NCBI GenBank assembly: GCA_027486765.1
Contig: JAIXOO010000465.1
Location: 1-64,000, forward strand
Source: Saprospiraceae bacterium
GTDB taxonomy: Bacteria > Bacteroidota > Bacteroidia > Chitinophagales > Saprospiraceae
Direction: 5' to 3'
DNA length: 64,000 nucleotides
The translations under genes were made by a program, and so were the position numbers. The notes under the pieces are model-generated. The model was not told where the DNA came from, did no database searches, and saw nothing but the letters and a program-made list of their open reading frames with translations. Numbering within the stretch: position 1 is the first letter of the stretch; each line of letters starts with the position of its first letter. Below are positions 53,792-62,375 of this stretch, in pieces.

Positions 53792-55315
53792 TTATTTATT
53801 ATGCCTTGGCAAAAATACCGTAAAACGGGTTCCATTGTCTACTTCACTATCCAAAATGATTTGTCCACCGTGCTGTTGAATTACCCCGGCCACATAACTC
53901 AGGCCTAGGCCATACCCTTTAACGTTGTGCCGATCGCCATTGGGTACCCGAAAAAACTGGTCAAAAACCTTGCCCTGGTATTCCTTGGGGATCCCAATGC
54001 CCTGGTCTTTGACACTCAGCGTGAGGGTGCCATTGTGCTCAGCCAGGGCAATGTCGATCTTGGGCTCGTCTTTGCTGTATTTTAAGGCATTGTCCAAAAG
54101 GTTGTACACCACATTGGTTAGGTGAATCGGATCGGCGTCGATCTGAAAATCCTGGCCTTCGGTGGTAAAGTTTACTTTGGCTCGATTTTTTTCAAATTGC
54201 AAACTAAGCGACTCCAGGATTTTTTGAATGGCATTTTTCAAATTAAAAGGCTCGCGTTGGATTTGTAAGGTTTGACTCTCAAACATCGACATTTTTAACA
54301 CCCGATCCACCAGCATCGCTAATCTTTGCATCTCATGTTGGGAGATATCAATGTATTCCCGGGTGCGTTGTGGATTGTTCAAGGCGTTAAAATCCTTCAG
54401 CGCTTCCAGTGCCACACTTACGGTCGCAATCGGTGTTTTTAACTCGTGGGTGATGTTGCTGATGAAATCATTTTTCAACTTGGTCAACTGTTGTTGCTGG
54501 CGCAAACTGCGGAAGATGATCCAAAAGGTCAGTCCAGTAAACAGCAACAGGAACAGACCAAAGATCATTTGAGGGGTCATGCGTTTGAGCAAAAACCAGC
54601 GGTAGTCTTCCACGGCCAGTCGGTAAAACTGAAATGGGGGAATACTGGCTGGCGCATAGTGTACAATTCCTTCCTTGGAAAGTTCATCGGGCAAAGAGTC
54701 AAGCTTGGTTACCGAAAAGGCCAGGGGCAAATCGTTTTTTTCCAACTGGCTTTTGTATCGTTTGATCAATTGGTCTCTGGGGATCGTATCGTCGGATAGC
54801 TCAAACATGGCATTGGCGCCTTTGGGAATTTTACTCAGCGCCAAACCGATTCCCCTCCGTAGACCAAAGGAGCGGCGAATGCGCTCATCCTTAGGACGGC
54901 GTTGTTGCAAGTAAAAATTAATGGGTCTTTTTTCAGGAAAGGTGTCACGGTGGACGAAAGTCACACTGTCCATCCGCACGACGACCATGGTAGAGGGCTT
55001 GGATGGGGGAGGGGTCTTGTCTTCAAACTGAAAATTGGGTGGGATGACTTGCCGGACGGAGCGACTGGGGTCTTCTTCCATGAACACAATTTTGCGCTGG
55101 ATGAGCGAGTCCTGCAAATCGCGTACCGTTTGGATAAAAACATTCTCCGATTGGTGGCGCAAAATGTTCTCCTGCTCCTGGTACACCTTTTTAAGCCAGT
55201 AGATCTGAAAAACGGCCAGCAGCAGCAAACTACCCGTCATTAAAACCCGATATAATGTATTGTGCCGATACAAATCAGTAGATTTTGAAGAATGGTAGGG
55301 ATTTTTTTCTATCAT
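53792..55315 (-). CDS. Membrane sensor histidine kinase
   Basis: A 507-residue sensor kinase. Membrane helices lie at about 23-41 and 248-270 and enclose a periplasmic sensor part of about 200 residues without a recognised domain. The dimerisation/phospho-acceptor helix has the catalytic His near residue 290 (FISNITHELKTPIATVS). The ATPase domain shows VVYNLLDNALKYS (N box), VKDQGIGIPKEYQGKVFDQF (G1/F boxes) and GYGLGLSYVAGVIQQHGG (G2). It phosphorylates the regulator encoded next. A TANNTTTG box lies just before the ATG. HK-before-RR order and the long periplasmic part are common in Bacteroidota. Confidence 0.95.
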   Translation of the reverse strand: MIEKNPYHSSKSTDLYRHNTLYRVLMTGSLLLLAVFQIYWLKKVYQEQENILRHQSENVFIQTVRDLQDSLIQRKIVFMEEDPSRSVRQVIPPNFQFEDKTPPPSKPSTMVVVRMDSVTFVHRDTFPEKRPINFYLQQRRPKDERIRRSFGLRRGIGLALSKIPKGANAMFELSDDTIPRDQLIKRYKSQLEKNDLPLAFSVTKLDSLPDELSKEGIVHYAPASIPPFQFYRLAVEDYRWFLLKRMTPQMIFGLFLLLFTGLTFWIIFRSLRQQQQLTKLKNDFISNITHELKTPIATVSVALEALKDFNALNNPQRTREYIDISQHEMQRLAMLVDRVLKMSMFESQTLQIQREPFNLKNAIQKILESLSLQFEKNRAKVNFTTEGQDFQIDADPIHLTNVVYNLLDNALKYSKDEPKIDIALAEHNGTLTLSVKDQGIGIPKEYQGKVFDQFFRVPNGDRHNVKGYGLGLSYVAGVIQQHGGQIILDSEVDNGTRFTVFLPRHNK

Positions 55316-55322
55316 TCCGCGA

Positions 55323-55330
55323 CAAAGTTA
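55323..55330 (-). promoter_or_regulatory. Putative -7 box of the histidine kinase promoter
   Basis: The minus strand reads TAACTTTG, an exact TANNTTTG element, seven bases before the kinase ATG. A leader of only a few bases is implied. No clear -33 element is seen. Confidence 0.4.
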
Positions 55331-55395
55331 CGTCAAAGAAAAAGGCTGCGCACCTGCCTTTAACCATTATTAACCTTAAATCAAGGAACGTTAAC

Positions 55396-55426
55396 TTGGG
55401 GACTGGCCGATTCCAGCTTAGCTTTG
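55396..55426 (+). promoter_or_regulatory. Putative promoter of the GLPGLI gene
   Basis: TTG (55396-55398) is followed after 20 bases by TAGCTTTG (55419-55426), an excellent match to the Bacteroidota TTG-N17-23-TANNTTTG consensus. The start codon follows 22 bases after the -7 box. Confidence 0.62.
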
Positions 55427-55448
55427 TAGGACAAAAAAGGAATTACCC

Positions 55449-56234
55449 ATGAGGAATTTATTGCTGTTATTTTTTGGGCTGTTGTCCCTGGCTGTTTCAG
55501 CCCAAAACAACGAAGGCACCGTGCTGTACAAACAAACGGTGTACATGCGTCGCGAAATGCAGGCCAATGCACCTGCCGGAGTTGACCCCAACATGGCTCG
55601 GAACATTCCCGAATCCGTGACCAATGAGTTCAACCTCAATTTCACGGCCAATGTGTCCTTGTACAAAGAAATTGCTTCCAATGATGACGCAGCTGCAGGT
55701 GCTGAAGGTGGCGGAATGCGTTTTATGATGCGTCGCTTCAATCCCCCCATTTACAAAGACCTCGCCAACAACCGCCAGGTAGAAGAAATGGATTTATTTG
55801 GCAAGCCGTTTTTGATCGATGACGTCATCCAAACCCGCGCCTGGAAAGTAACTGGTCAACAGAAGAAAATTCTGGACTATCCTTGTATCTCGGCAACCTT
55901 TACCGATAGCTTGATGGGTCGCGCCAGGGTTGTCACTGCCTGGTTTGCTCCAACCATCCCAGTAGCTCTTGGGCCACAGGGTTATGGTGGTTTGCCTGGA
56001 ATGATTTTAGAGGTAAGTTTCGATGGTGGTCGTAGTGTGATCACTGCTTCAGAAGTCAAGTTGCAAAAGCCAGCAGAAGGCAGCATCAAGGCGCCAGAGA
56101 AAGGCAAAAAAGTAAGCCGTGCGGAATACAACAAAATCCGCGACGAAAAAATGAAGGAAATGCGTGAATCGGGCATGATGCAGGGACGTCCAGGTGGTGG
56201 CGCTCCGGGTACGCAGATCATCATTCGGAACTAG
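55449..56234 (+). CDS. GLPGLI family protein
   Basis: A 261-residue secreted protein with a signal peptide (about 1-18, ending SAQ). The family motif is seen as GPQGYGGLPGMILEVSFDGG (residues about 177-196). GLPGLI proteins are periplasmic or outer-membrane-associated, specific to Bacteroidota, and of unproven function; they often lie beside TonB-dependent transporters. Here the neighbours are a divergent two-component operon and a convergent lptD, so a link with envelope stress is possible but not shown. The Gly/Met-rich C-terminal tail (GMMQGRPGGGAPG) is unusual. Confidence 0.9.
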   Translation: MRNLLLLFFGLLSLAVSAQNNEGTVLYKQTVYMRREMQANAPAGVDPNMARNIPESVTNEFNLNFTANVSLYKEIASNDDAAAGAEGGGMRFMMRRFNPPIYKDLANNRQVEEMDLFGKPFLIDDVIQTRAWKVTGQQKKILDYPCISATFTDSLMGRARVVTAWFAPTIPVALGPQGYGGLPGMILEVSFDGGRSVITASEVKLQKPAEGSIKAPEKGKKVSRAEYNKIRDEKMKEMRESGMMQGRPGGGAPGTQIIIRN

Positions 56235-56240
56235 CAAGCC

Positions 56241-56296
56241 ATTTCGGAATGGGGATTTCGGGTTTCGGTGGTCCTCCGAAATCCCCATTCCGAAAT
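56241..56296. repeat. 21-bp perfect palindrome between convergent genes
   Basis: Arms 56241-56261 and 56276-56296 are perfect inverted copies built of ATTTCGGAATGGGGATTTCG. On the lptD side the next bases repeat CCGAAAT again, so the element runs up to the lptD stop codon (56305). Words of the type GATTTCGG are shared with the elements at 61857-61938 and 62376-62404. It may also act as a two-way terminator, but lacks T-runs. Confidence 0.85.
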
Positions 56297-56304
56297 CCGA
56301 AATC

Positions 56305-59040
56305 CTAAAATCCCGACCGATTGTCGAAATTGTTCTTCTGATAAGGTATTTTGATGAAATCCAGGGTGCCTGGTTTCACTTGAATGTTGAGCACATAAGT
56401 ACCCCGCTGGGGCTGCCAGGCAAAAGAGAGTTGCCAGCAATGGAGGTCGCGGGTAAAGCCAATCGCCGGGTAAGTCAATCCTTTGTTGACGAAGTCATAG
56501 CCAATATTGCCTACTGACACGCCCCAATTTTTGGTCAGTTCCACATTCCCTTGCGCGTTGATCGAGTTGGTACCCATCCTGAAAGTAGTTTCATTGCCAC
56601 GCGCCTCCCAGGAAAAATCCAGGTTGTGCGAAATGCTGAAGTTTTCAAACAAGCTCAAAAAATCCGGTTCTTGCTCGTCTCTTTTCTTCGGTTGATTGTT
56701 GCGTAGATCGGTGACCAATTCTTCTTTTTTACCCTGAAACATTTCGCGGATTTTTTGAACCGTCAAATCGGTCACAAAGGAAAAACGTGCCGTTTCCATC
56801 CGGGGAATGATTCGGCCCTGCTGCCACACCGTGCGGTTGTAGCGTAAACCCCGTGAATTCTCCAGATAGGGGTCCAAACTCATAAAAAAGCCCATCGTGG
56901 TCATGCCTTTGAAAAAACGAGCCGTGGTGCTCATGCTCAGTTGGCTCCATTTCAAAGAATCTGCGGCATAGTTGTAACTTCCACCGATGACCAGGTTGTC
57001 GATGAGTTTGATTTTTTTCTCCATCGAATCCTTCTTCGAATAAGCCTTGGCCTGAAATATGTTGTTGAGGCTATATCCAATGGCCATCTGCCTTCCGCTG
57101 GCAGTAGGGGTACCGTATACGGCGATGTTGTCGAAGCGGGAGTAAATCTGTTTGATCAGTGGAAAACGGGAATCCAGTTGTACGCTGTCGAAATAATTCA
57201 GTTCGGGATTCAGGTAATTTGGCGAATAGTTGAACGATAGGTTGGGCCGCATTTCCCAGCGCACCGCCCGCAGAGGAGTCAACTTACCCGTTTTGAGGGT
57301 AAAAAAGATTCGGGTATTCAAACTCACCCCTGCTGAAAATTGGTTGAATCGAGAGAAGCCCGAAAGTGTATCGGTTTTGACGCTGCCAAAAGTAGTATCG
57401 TAACGAATCAAGGATTTTGCGGGGTCAAAAGGGTCGTCGAGCGTATCTGCCTTGATGATGTTCCGGGAGTCGAAGGATTTGGAGATGGATTTCAACTGCC
57501 AAATTTCGTTGTAAGTCACGTTGGGGTTGACGTTGATGTATTTCAACAATTTGAAAGAAGTGTTGACGTCGATGTTGTGCCGCGCCCCGGCTACGGCGTC
57601 TTGCCACATTTTTTGGGTGAAAATCGAAGTATCGTTGGTCACAAAACTGTTGCGGGCCTCACCGGCATAGCGCAAAGCGATGCTTTCGTACCATTTATCT
57701 TGGGTCACTTTTTTCTTAAAAGGATAAAGGGTCTGGGTCTGGAATTGTACGTTAGGGAAGTTGATGGTCACCTTGCGGGTGTTCAGGTTTTGGCTGTGGT
57801 TGAAAGAGGCACTAAGGCTGTAGGGTTTACCAGGCCAGCTTTTGGAAAAATTCAGGTTGGAATACAACTGTGACTGCAACACATTGTAAGCGTCGTTGAA
57901 CACGCGCTGGTTGTTGCGGTTTCCCTGGATGTTGATGTTGCCGCCAATTTTGGCGTTGGGGTGAGCTGCCGCTTCCTGGCTGAGATTGAATTGGATGCCA
58001 AAACTTTTGGTGCGGCCAAATTTCCCGGTTTTTAAATCCTCTTGCACCTGGGAATCAAAACGCAGGTTCAAACCCGAAGCAAACTGGTAGCGCTTGCGGT
58101 AATCTGCCTGCAGGGCCAGACCATAAGTGCCTTTAAAGTATATGTTGCTCCGCAAAGCCAAGTTCAGGTGATCACCTACGGGGAAATACCAGCCAATGTC
58201 GCGCAAACCAAAGCCCCAGGATTCTGAATATTCATAATCTTTAGGAAACAACAAACCCGTACTGCGTCCTTTTTTCAGCGGGAAAAAACCAAAGGGCAAC
58301 CAAATCGGCGTGGGCACGCCCATGATTTCAATCTGCGAAGGCCCTACAATGGCCAGTTTATCCGGGATGATTTTTTGCTTGGTACTCCGTACCCCAAAGT
58401 GCGGGTGATCAGCCTCACAGGTGGTAAAGAGCAGTTTTTGCCCAAAAAGGGTGTTTTCAGGTTTTGAAGTGTCTTTTTTTTCTCCCTGGATGAACTTCAT
58501 CCGCGAGCCATGTACAAAAAGATCGGTTTGTTTGGTGCGCACATCATAGACCATCCCCTTGCGGGTTTTGAAGTTGTAACGCATTCGTTTGGCCGTAAAA
58601 GTTTGATCACCATCCTGAAATTCGGGTACCCCAGTCAATTGCCCCGTCACGGTATCCTCTCGTACTTCGGCGGTAACCAGGTTGTTGGCCCAATCCAGCT
58701 CAATAAATGCGGCTTTTAGGTTGATCTCTGCATATTTTATCGAAGCCTGACCGTATAAATAGATTTTTTTCGCAATATTGTCCAATACCATGGAATCCAC
58801 AGCGTTGTATTCCACCGGAGCATCCAGGGAGTCGTTGGAAAAACGGATGGTACGGGGTGCGCTGAACTGAAATGAGTCAGGGAAAATAACCGGAAGGGTA
58901 TCGGCAATGGCTAGGCTATCGGGCAGTTTTGGATAGGGATCTTGGGCCAATAAAGGGGTGAATCCCAAGCAAAATAATAAAATTGCCCAGCTACTTGTTG
59001 CATTCCAAAAATGAATTCGGTTATTTTGCATTTTGTTCAT
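56305..59040 (-). CDS. lptD: LPS-assembly outer membrane protein LptD
   Basis: A 911-residue protein from the ATG at 59040; a TTG 12 bases upstream or an ATG at 59031 are alternatives. The signal peptide ends at about residue 34 (LLAQ). Residues about 60-210 form an OstA/LptA-like beta-jellyroll (AVDSMVLDNIAKKIYLYGQA, FTAKRMRYNFKTRKGMVYDV). The rest is a large beta-barrel with IEIMGVPTPIWLPFGFFPLK and GRSTGLLFPKDYEYSESWGF, the typical LptD transition segments. LptD puts lipopolysaccharide into the outer leaflet of the outer membrane. It is divergent from the amidase gene, with 66 bases between their starts. Its stop abuts a palindromic element. Confidence 0.9.
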   Translation of the reverse strand: MNKMQNNRIHFWNATSSWAILLFCLGFTPLLAQDPYPKLPDSLAIADTLPVIFPDSFQFSAPRTIRFSNDSLDAPVEYNAVDSMVLDNIAKKIYLYGQASIKYAEINLKAAFIELDWANNLVTAEVREDTVTGQLTGVPEFQDGDQTFTAKRMRYNFKTRKGMVYDVRTKQTDLFVHGSRMKFIQGEKKDTSKPENTLFGQKLLFTTCEADHPHFGVRSTKQKIIPDKLAIVGPSQIEIMGVPTPIWLPFGFFPLKKGRSTGLLFPKDYEYSESWGFGLRDIGWYFPVGDHLNLALRSNIYFKGTYGLALQADYRKRYQFASGLNLRFDSQVQEDLKTGKFGRTKSFGIQFNLSQEAAAHPNAKIGGNINIQGNRNNQRVFNDAYNVLQSQLYSNLNFSKSWPGKPYSLSASFNHSQNLNTRKVTINFPNVQFQTQTLYPFKKKVTQDKWYESIALRYAGEARNSFVTNDTSIFTQKMWQDAVAGARHNIDVNTSFKLLKYINVNPNVTYNEIWQLKSISKSFDSRNIIKADTLDDPFDPAKSLIRYDTTFGSVKTDTLSGFSRFNQFSAGVSLNTRIFFTLKTGKLTPLRAVRWEMRPNLSFNYSPNYLNPELNYFDSVQLDSRFPLIKQIYSRFDNIAVYGTPTASGRQMAIGYSLNNIFQAKAYSKKDSMEKKIKLIDNLVIGGSYNYAADSLKWSQLSMSTTARFFKGMTTMGFFMSLDPYLENSRGLRYNRTVWQQGRIIPRMETARFSFVTDLTVQKIREMFQGKKEELVTDLRNNQPKKRDEQEPDFLSLFENFSISHNLDFSWEARGNETTFRMGTNSINAQGNVELTKNWGVSVGNIGYDFVNKGLTYPAIGFTRDLHCWQLSFAWQPQRGTYVLNIQVKPGTLDFIKIPYQKNNFDNRSGF

Positions 59041-59106
59041 AATCAAACCCAAATCAATTTTACATCCGCTGAACTAAACACCACTTTTAATTTAGACCCA
59101 CGAACT

Positions 59107-60654
59107 ATGACAAAATCAATGTTTACTTTCCAAACGAAGCTCATCCTCATCTCGTCCGCCGCCATCTTAGGCTTTAACATTTCTTTAGCAGCCTTTGGCT
59201 TCGGGCCGGGCAAAGTTATACAAAGCCACCGAATCCCTACGGATAAGCGGATAAATTATTCGTCGTCAGATTCCTTATTGCAAAAGTCCAATGCTTCATA
59301 CCAGCTCAAAACAGTAGTGATTGATGCTGGCCACGGTGGCCACGATCCCGGTTGCCACGGTGCCAGTGCCCATGAAAAACACGTCACCCTGGCCATCGCC
59401 AAAAAACTGGCTGAACAATTGCAGCAACGTTTTCCAGGGCTTAAGGTCGTGTTGACGCGCGACAAGGACGTCTTCATCCCCTTGTATGAGCGGGCCGACA
59501 TCGCCAATAAAAACAACGCCGACTTGTTCATTTCCATTCATTGCAATGCCATGCCCGGCAACAACGGTGGAACTTACGGCACAGAAACCTACGTCATGGG
59601 TTTGCACACCGCTCAATACAATCTGGAGGTGGCGAAACGCGAAAACGCTGCCATCCTCCTGGAAGATAATTACCAAAAAAATTACGACTACGACCCCAAT
59701 TCTCCTGAGGGGCACATCATGATCAGCATGTTTCAAAATGCGTATTTGAAACAAAGTTTACAATTTGCAGAGCTGGTCGAAAACAAATTGAACTTGCAGG
59801 CCAAACGCAAATCGCGGGGTGTAAAGCAGGCGGGTTTTGTGGTGTTGAAAGCAACGGCCATGCCCAGTGTACTGGTGGAAGTTGGTTTTTTGACCAACCC
59901 TGCGGAAGAGCAATTTTTGAATGGGCAATATGGCCAGGATCAAGTGGCTGGTGCGATGCTGGAGGCCTTCACTTTGTACAAAAACCACGCCGAATCACCA
60001 GATTTTAATACAGAAAGCCAGTATGAAAACAGTGGGCAAAAAGAGGCTGTAGCTACTACCAATCCTGCGACTCCCATCGCCTATTCTTACGGCGCTTCCA
60101 ATCAAAAAACTAGCAATAATACCGCCGCCCAAAACGAAAACAAAAACCCGGAATTGGCCAAATCCAAAGAAATCCCCGCGCCAGAACGGGCCAATGATCC
60201 GGGAGGAAATAGCCACAATGCAGCCACCAACAACCCAGGTAATGCTTCCTCGCTCAGTCGTTATGGCCCCGTACCGCCAGGGCCAAACGTCAATCGGAAT
60301 CCAAGCATCAACAACCCAACGGTAAACAATACCTCGGGAACAAATGCAAAAATTCCTCCTCATCCGCTCGACAACAGTACGGCTCAAGTGAGCTTTAAAA
60401 TCCAGTTGGCCGCCGGACCGGTAGCCCCGAACCAAGCAGAATCCAAGTGGAAAACTTTCCCCTTTCCCATCGAAGTGGCTCAGGAAGACAATTTGTACAA
60501 GATTCGTACCCAAGCTTATACCGACTATCAACAAGCCAATCAGGTACGTAGCCGCTGTAAGGAATTGGGCTTCAATGATGCATTTATTGTGGCAATGAAG
60601 GATGGGAAACGCATCTCGTTGCCGGAGGCTAAAAAGGTGTTGGGTATTCCTTGA
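59107..60654 (+). CDS. N-acetylmuramoyl-L-alanine amidase with SPOR-like tail
   Basis: A 515-residue amidase from the ATG at 59107; this gives a proper signal segment (about 10-33), while the longer frame from 59011 does not. The Amidase_3 domain (about 68-290) has zinc ligands His 76 (DAGHGG), Glu 90 and His 145 (SIHCNA) and the catalytic Glu 258 (VEVGFLTNP). It cuts the bond between MurNAc and L-Ala in peptidoglycan. A low-complexity linker rich in Asn, Pro and Ser (about 295-425) leads to a SPOR-like C-terminal domain (about 430-515, FKIQLAAGPVAPNQAESKWK and YTDYQQANQVRSRCKELGFN). SPOR domains bind denuded glycan at division sites, so a role in daughter-cell separation is likely. A long palindrome follows. 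Confidence 0.93.
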   Translation: MTKSMFTFQTKLILISSAAILGFNISLAAFGFGPGKVIQSHRIPTDKRINYSSSDSLLQKSNASYQLKTVVIDAGHGGHDPGCHGASAHEKHVTLAIAKKLAEQLQQRFPGLKVVLTRDKDVFIPLYERADIANKNNADLFISIHCNAMPGNNGGTYGTETYVMGLHTAQYNLEVAKRENAAILLEDNYQKNYDYDPNSPEGHIMISMFQNAYLKQSLQFAELVENKLNLQAKRKSRGVKQAGFVVLKATAMPSVLVEVGFLTNPAEEQFLNGQYGQDQVAGAMLEAFTLYKNHAESPDFNTESQYENSGQKEAVATTNPATPIAYSYGASNQKTSNNTAAQNENKNPELAKSKEIPAPERANDPGGNSHNAATNNPGNASSLSRYGPVPPGPNVNRNPSINNPTVNNTSGTNAKIPPHPLDNSTAQVSFKIQLAAGPVAPNQAESKWKTFPFPIEVAQEDNLYKIRTQAYTDYQQANQVRSRCKELGFNDAFIVAMKDGKRISLPEAKKVLGIP

Positions 60655-60660
60655 AAATAG

Positions 60661-60786
60661 TTGAGGGAGGTTGAGAAGGTTGAGAAGGTTTAGGCTGCCG
60701 CAGCAATTTTGACAATGTCCTTGTCCAAGTCCCTGCGGCAGCCTAAACCTCACTAAACCTTCCTCAACTTTCCTCAACCTTTTCAA
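60661..60786. repeat. Large nested palindrome between amidase and mlaD-like gene
   Basis: A 17-bp perfect core stem (60687-60703 with 60733-60749, containing GGCTGCCGCAG) is extended by outer arms made of tandem copies of GGTTGAGAA on the left and TTCCTCAAC on the right. The whole fills the space between the amidase stop and the next gene's promoter. It has no U-run next to the stem. Confidence 0.85.
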
Positions 60787-60796
60787 CTCTTTTATT

Positions 60797-60804
60797 TAGC
60801 TTTG
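60797..60804 (+). promoter_or_regulatory. Putative -7 box of the mlaD-like gene promoter
   Basis: TAGCTTTG matches TANNTTTG exactly, 22 bases before the ATG at 60827, the same spacing as at the GLPGLI gene. The expected -33 position lies in the right arm of the palindrome, where only C/T-rich sequence is seen. Confidence 0.45.
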
Positions 60805-60826
60805 CGCCTCCAAAATTTTGCATTTC

Positions 60827-61855
60827 ATGTCAAACGAAATTAAAATCGCCCTTCTGGCTGTTGTTGCTATTGCACTTTCCATTTGGGGAATCAAGTTCAT
60901 CAAAGGAAAGAACCTCCTCACTCGCTCCAACCTCTACTACGTGGAGTACGAGGATGCACTCAGTATCCAAACCTCATCATCGGTGGTGATCCAAGGGGTG
61001 AACGTTGGCTATGTCGCCGATGTCAAACTGCAGAAAGGTTCGGAAAAAGTCCTGGTTACCCTGGATTTGAACAAAGACCTGGAAGTGCCAAAAGGTACCC
61101 GTGCAGAGATTTTTGCCAATGGTTTTATGGGCACGAAAAGTGTTCGCCTGCAATTCCCTCCCGTTGAAGAACGCCAGGGCATGCTCGAACCCGGCGCTTA
61201 TCTGATCCCTGGTTCAGTGGGCTTCCTGGGGGCCAATATTCCGCAGGACGAACTCAAACAATACGTACAAATCATCCAAGATGGCATCAAAGGTGCCCTG
61301 GATTCGCTCAATGAGGGCCTGACCAATGGGGATCCGAATAGCCCGATCAATCGCAGCTTGAAAAACCTTGAATTGACCCTGGCCAACTTACAATCGGCTA
61401 CTTCCTCGGCAGATCGCCTCTTGTCCTCTTCTTCCGGTGAAATCAAAGGTACCCTCAAAAGCCTGAACGAGCTGAGCGCCAGCCTCGCCAGCAGCAAAGC
61501 CAAAATTGGCAGCATCATCAACAATGCGGATAAATTCAGCGGTCAGCTGAATGAAATGGACTTGAAGAAGACCATCGCAGAAGTGGATCAGACCCTGGCC
61601 GGACTCAAAGTCACCTTAAATAAAGCAAATCAAACCTTTGGTTCAGTTGAAGGGATGATGAATGACGTTAAAGCAGGAAAAGGCTCGCTTGGCAAGTTGC
61701 TCAGCAATGATAGCTTGTACAATAGCTTTGATCGCCTGAGTACCCGTGCGGATTCTTTGACAACAGACATTAAAAATCGCCCTTATCGTTACATTCCGCT
61801 GAAAGGTAGAAAGCGGGTGTTGAAGTATGATAAACTCGACGCTAAGAAGCAATAA
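60827..61855 (+). CDS. MlaD/MCE family lipid-transport protein
   Basis: A 342-residue protein from the ATG at 60827; the TTG nine bases upstream is not needed. One N-terminal membrane helix (about 5-23) precedes an MCE/MlaD domain (about 35-115, with DALSIQTSSSVVIQGVNVGY, VTLDLNKDLEVPKGTRAEIF and FMGTKSVRLQFP). A long helical, coiled-coil-like tail follows (about 150-310, rich in SLNELSASLASSKAKI and similar). MCE proteins form hexameric rings or tubes that carry phospholipids between the membranes. No MlaE or MlaF permease or ATPase is adjacent in the window. The stop is followed directly by a 30-bp perfect palindrome. Confidence 0.9.
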   Translation: MSNEIKIALLAVVAIALSIWGIKFIKGKNLLTRSNLYYVEYEDALSIQTSSSVVIQGVNVGYVADVKLQKGSEKVLVTLDLNKDLEVPKGTRAEIFANGFMGTKSVRLQFPPVEERQGMLEPGAYLIPGSVGFLGANIPQDELKQYVQIIQDGIKGALDSLNEGLTNGDPNSPINRSLKNLELTLANLQSATSSADRLLSSSSGEIKGTLKSLNELSASLASSKAKIGSIINNADKFSGQLNEMDLKKTIAEVDQTLAGLKVTLNKANQTFGSVEGMMNDVKAGKGSLGKLLSNDSLYNSFDRLSTRADSLTTDIKNRPYRYIPLKGRKRVLKYDKLDAKKQ

Positions 61856-61856
61856 G

Positions 61857-61938
61857 ATTTCGGATTTCGTGATTTCGGATTTCGGTGGACTTTCAGGCTT
61901 GGAATTCTACCGAAATCCGAAATCACGAAATCCGAAAT
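61857..61938. repeat. 30-bp perfect inverted repeat after the mlaD-like gene
   Basis: Arms 61857-61886 and 61909-61938 are perfect 30-base inverted copies separated by 22 bases. Each arm itself holds GATTTCGGATTTCG-type words twice. The left arm starts one base after the TAA stop of the mlaD-like gene. The right arm is repeated, identical over 29 bases, at 62376-62404, beyond the four-helix-bundle gene. Confidence 0.95.
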
Positions 61939-61942
61939 GGAT

Positions 61943-62347
61943 TCATTTTTTAGGGTGGTTACGTTTTGTTGATACAATCGTACTTACAACAATTGCCATT
62001 AATTCATCAGCTTCTTTCCACAATGGCGCTACTTTCGTTCGGTATTCATTGGAAAGTCCAACCGTAAATTCTAACCAAAATTGAGTTTCATCCAACTCCT
62101 CCTCTACGGTACCCATTTTTGAAATAAAATCAGCCTTTGATTTCGCCCGACATGCAGCGCGGTAATTCGCAGCAACAGAAGGCCCGCTACGGACAATTTG
62201 GTTCCTTACTGTTCTAAAACCAAGTGAATCGGGTAAACTCTCCGCAAAATGCACGATTGAAATAGCAAATTTTTTCAACCTCTCCTGAAGCTCTTTTTTA
62301 TCCACAATAAAAAAATATGATTCTGAAATACGATTGTCAGCTATCAT
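61943..62347 (-). CDS. Four-helix-bundle protein (S23/23S rRNA IVS family)
   Basis: A small all-helical protein of 134 residues from the ATG at 62347; a GTG at 62305 would give the more usual 120-residue form, and the longest frame starts inside the right-hand repeat at 62392. Family marks are ERLKKFAISIVHFAESLPDS, VRNQIVRSGPSVAANYRAAC, KADFISKMGTVEEELDETQF and WLEFTVGLS. Relatives are encoded inside intervening sequences of 23S rRNA genes, and Avd of diversity-generating retroelements shares the fold; they are basic and bind nucleic acid. No 23S gene and no reverse transcriptase is in the window. The gene is bracketed by identical 29-base repeats (61910-61938, 62376-62404) plus an inverted arm at 61857. 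Confidence 0.88.
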   Translation of the reverse strand: MIADNRISESYFFIVDKKELQERLKKFAISIVHFAESLPDSLGFRTVRNQIVRSGPSVAANYRAACRAKSKADFISKMGTVEEELDETQFWLEFTVGLSNEYRTKVAPLWKEADELMAIVVSTIVSTKRNHPKK

Positions 62348-62375
62348 AAACCCCAGACGCAAAGCACCCACAAAT

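Noticed and set aside
61943-62347. Avd protein of a diversity-generating retroelement
   Set aside because: No reverse transcriptase and no template/variable repeat pair is visible nearby; the fold is shared, but the context does not support it.
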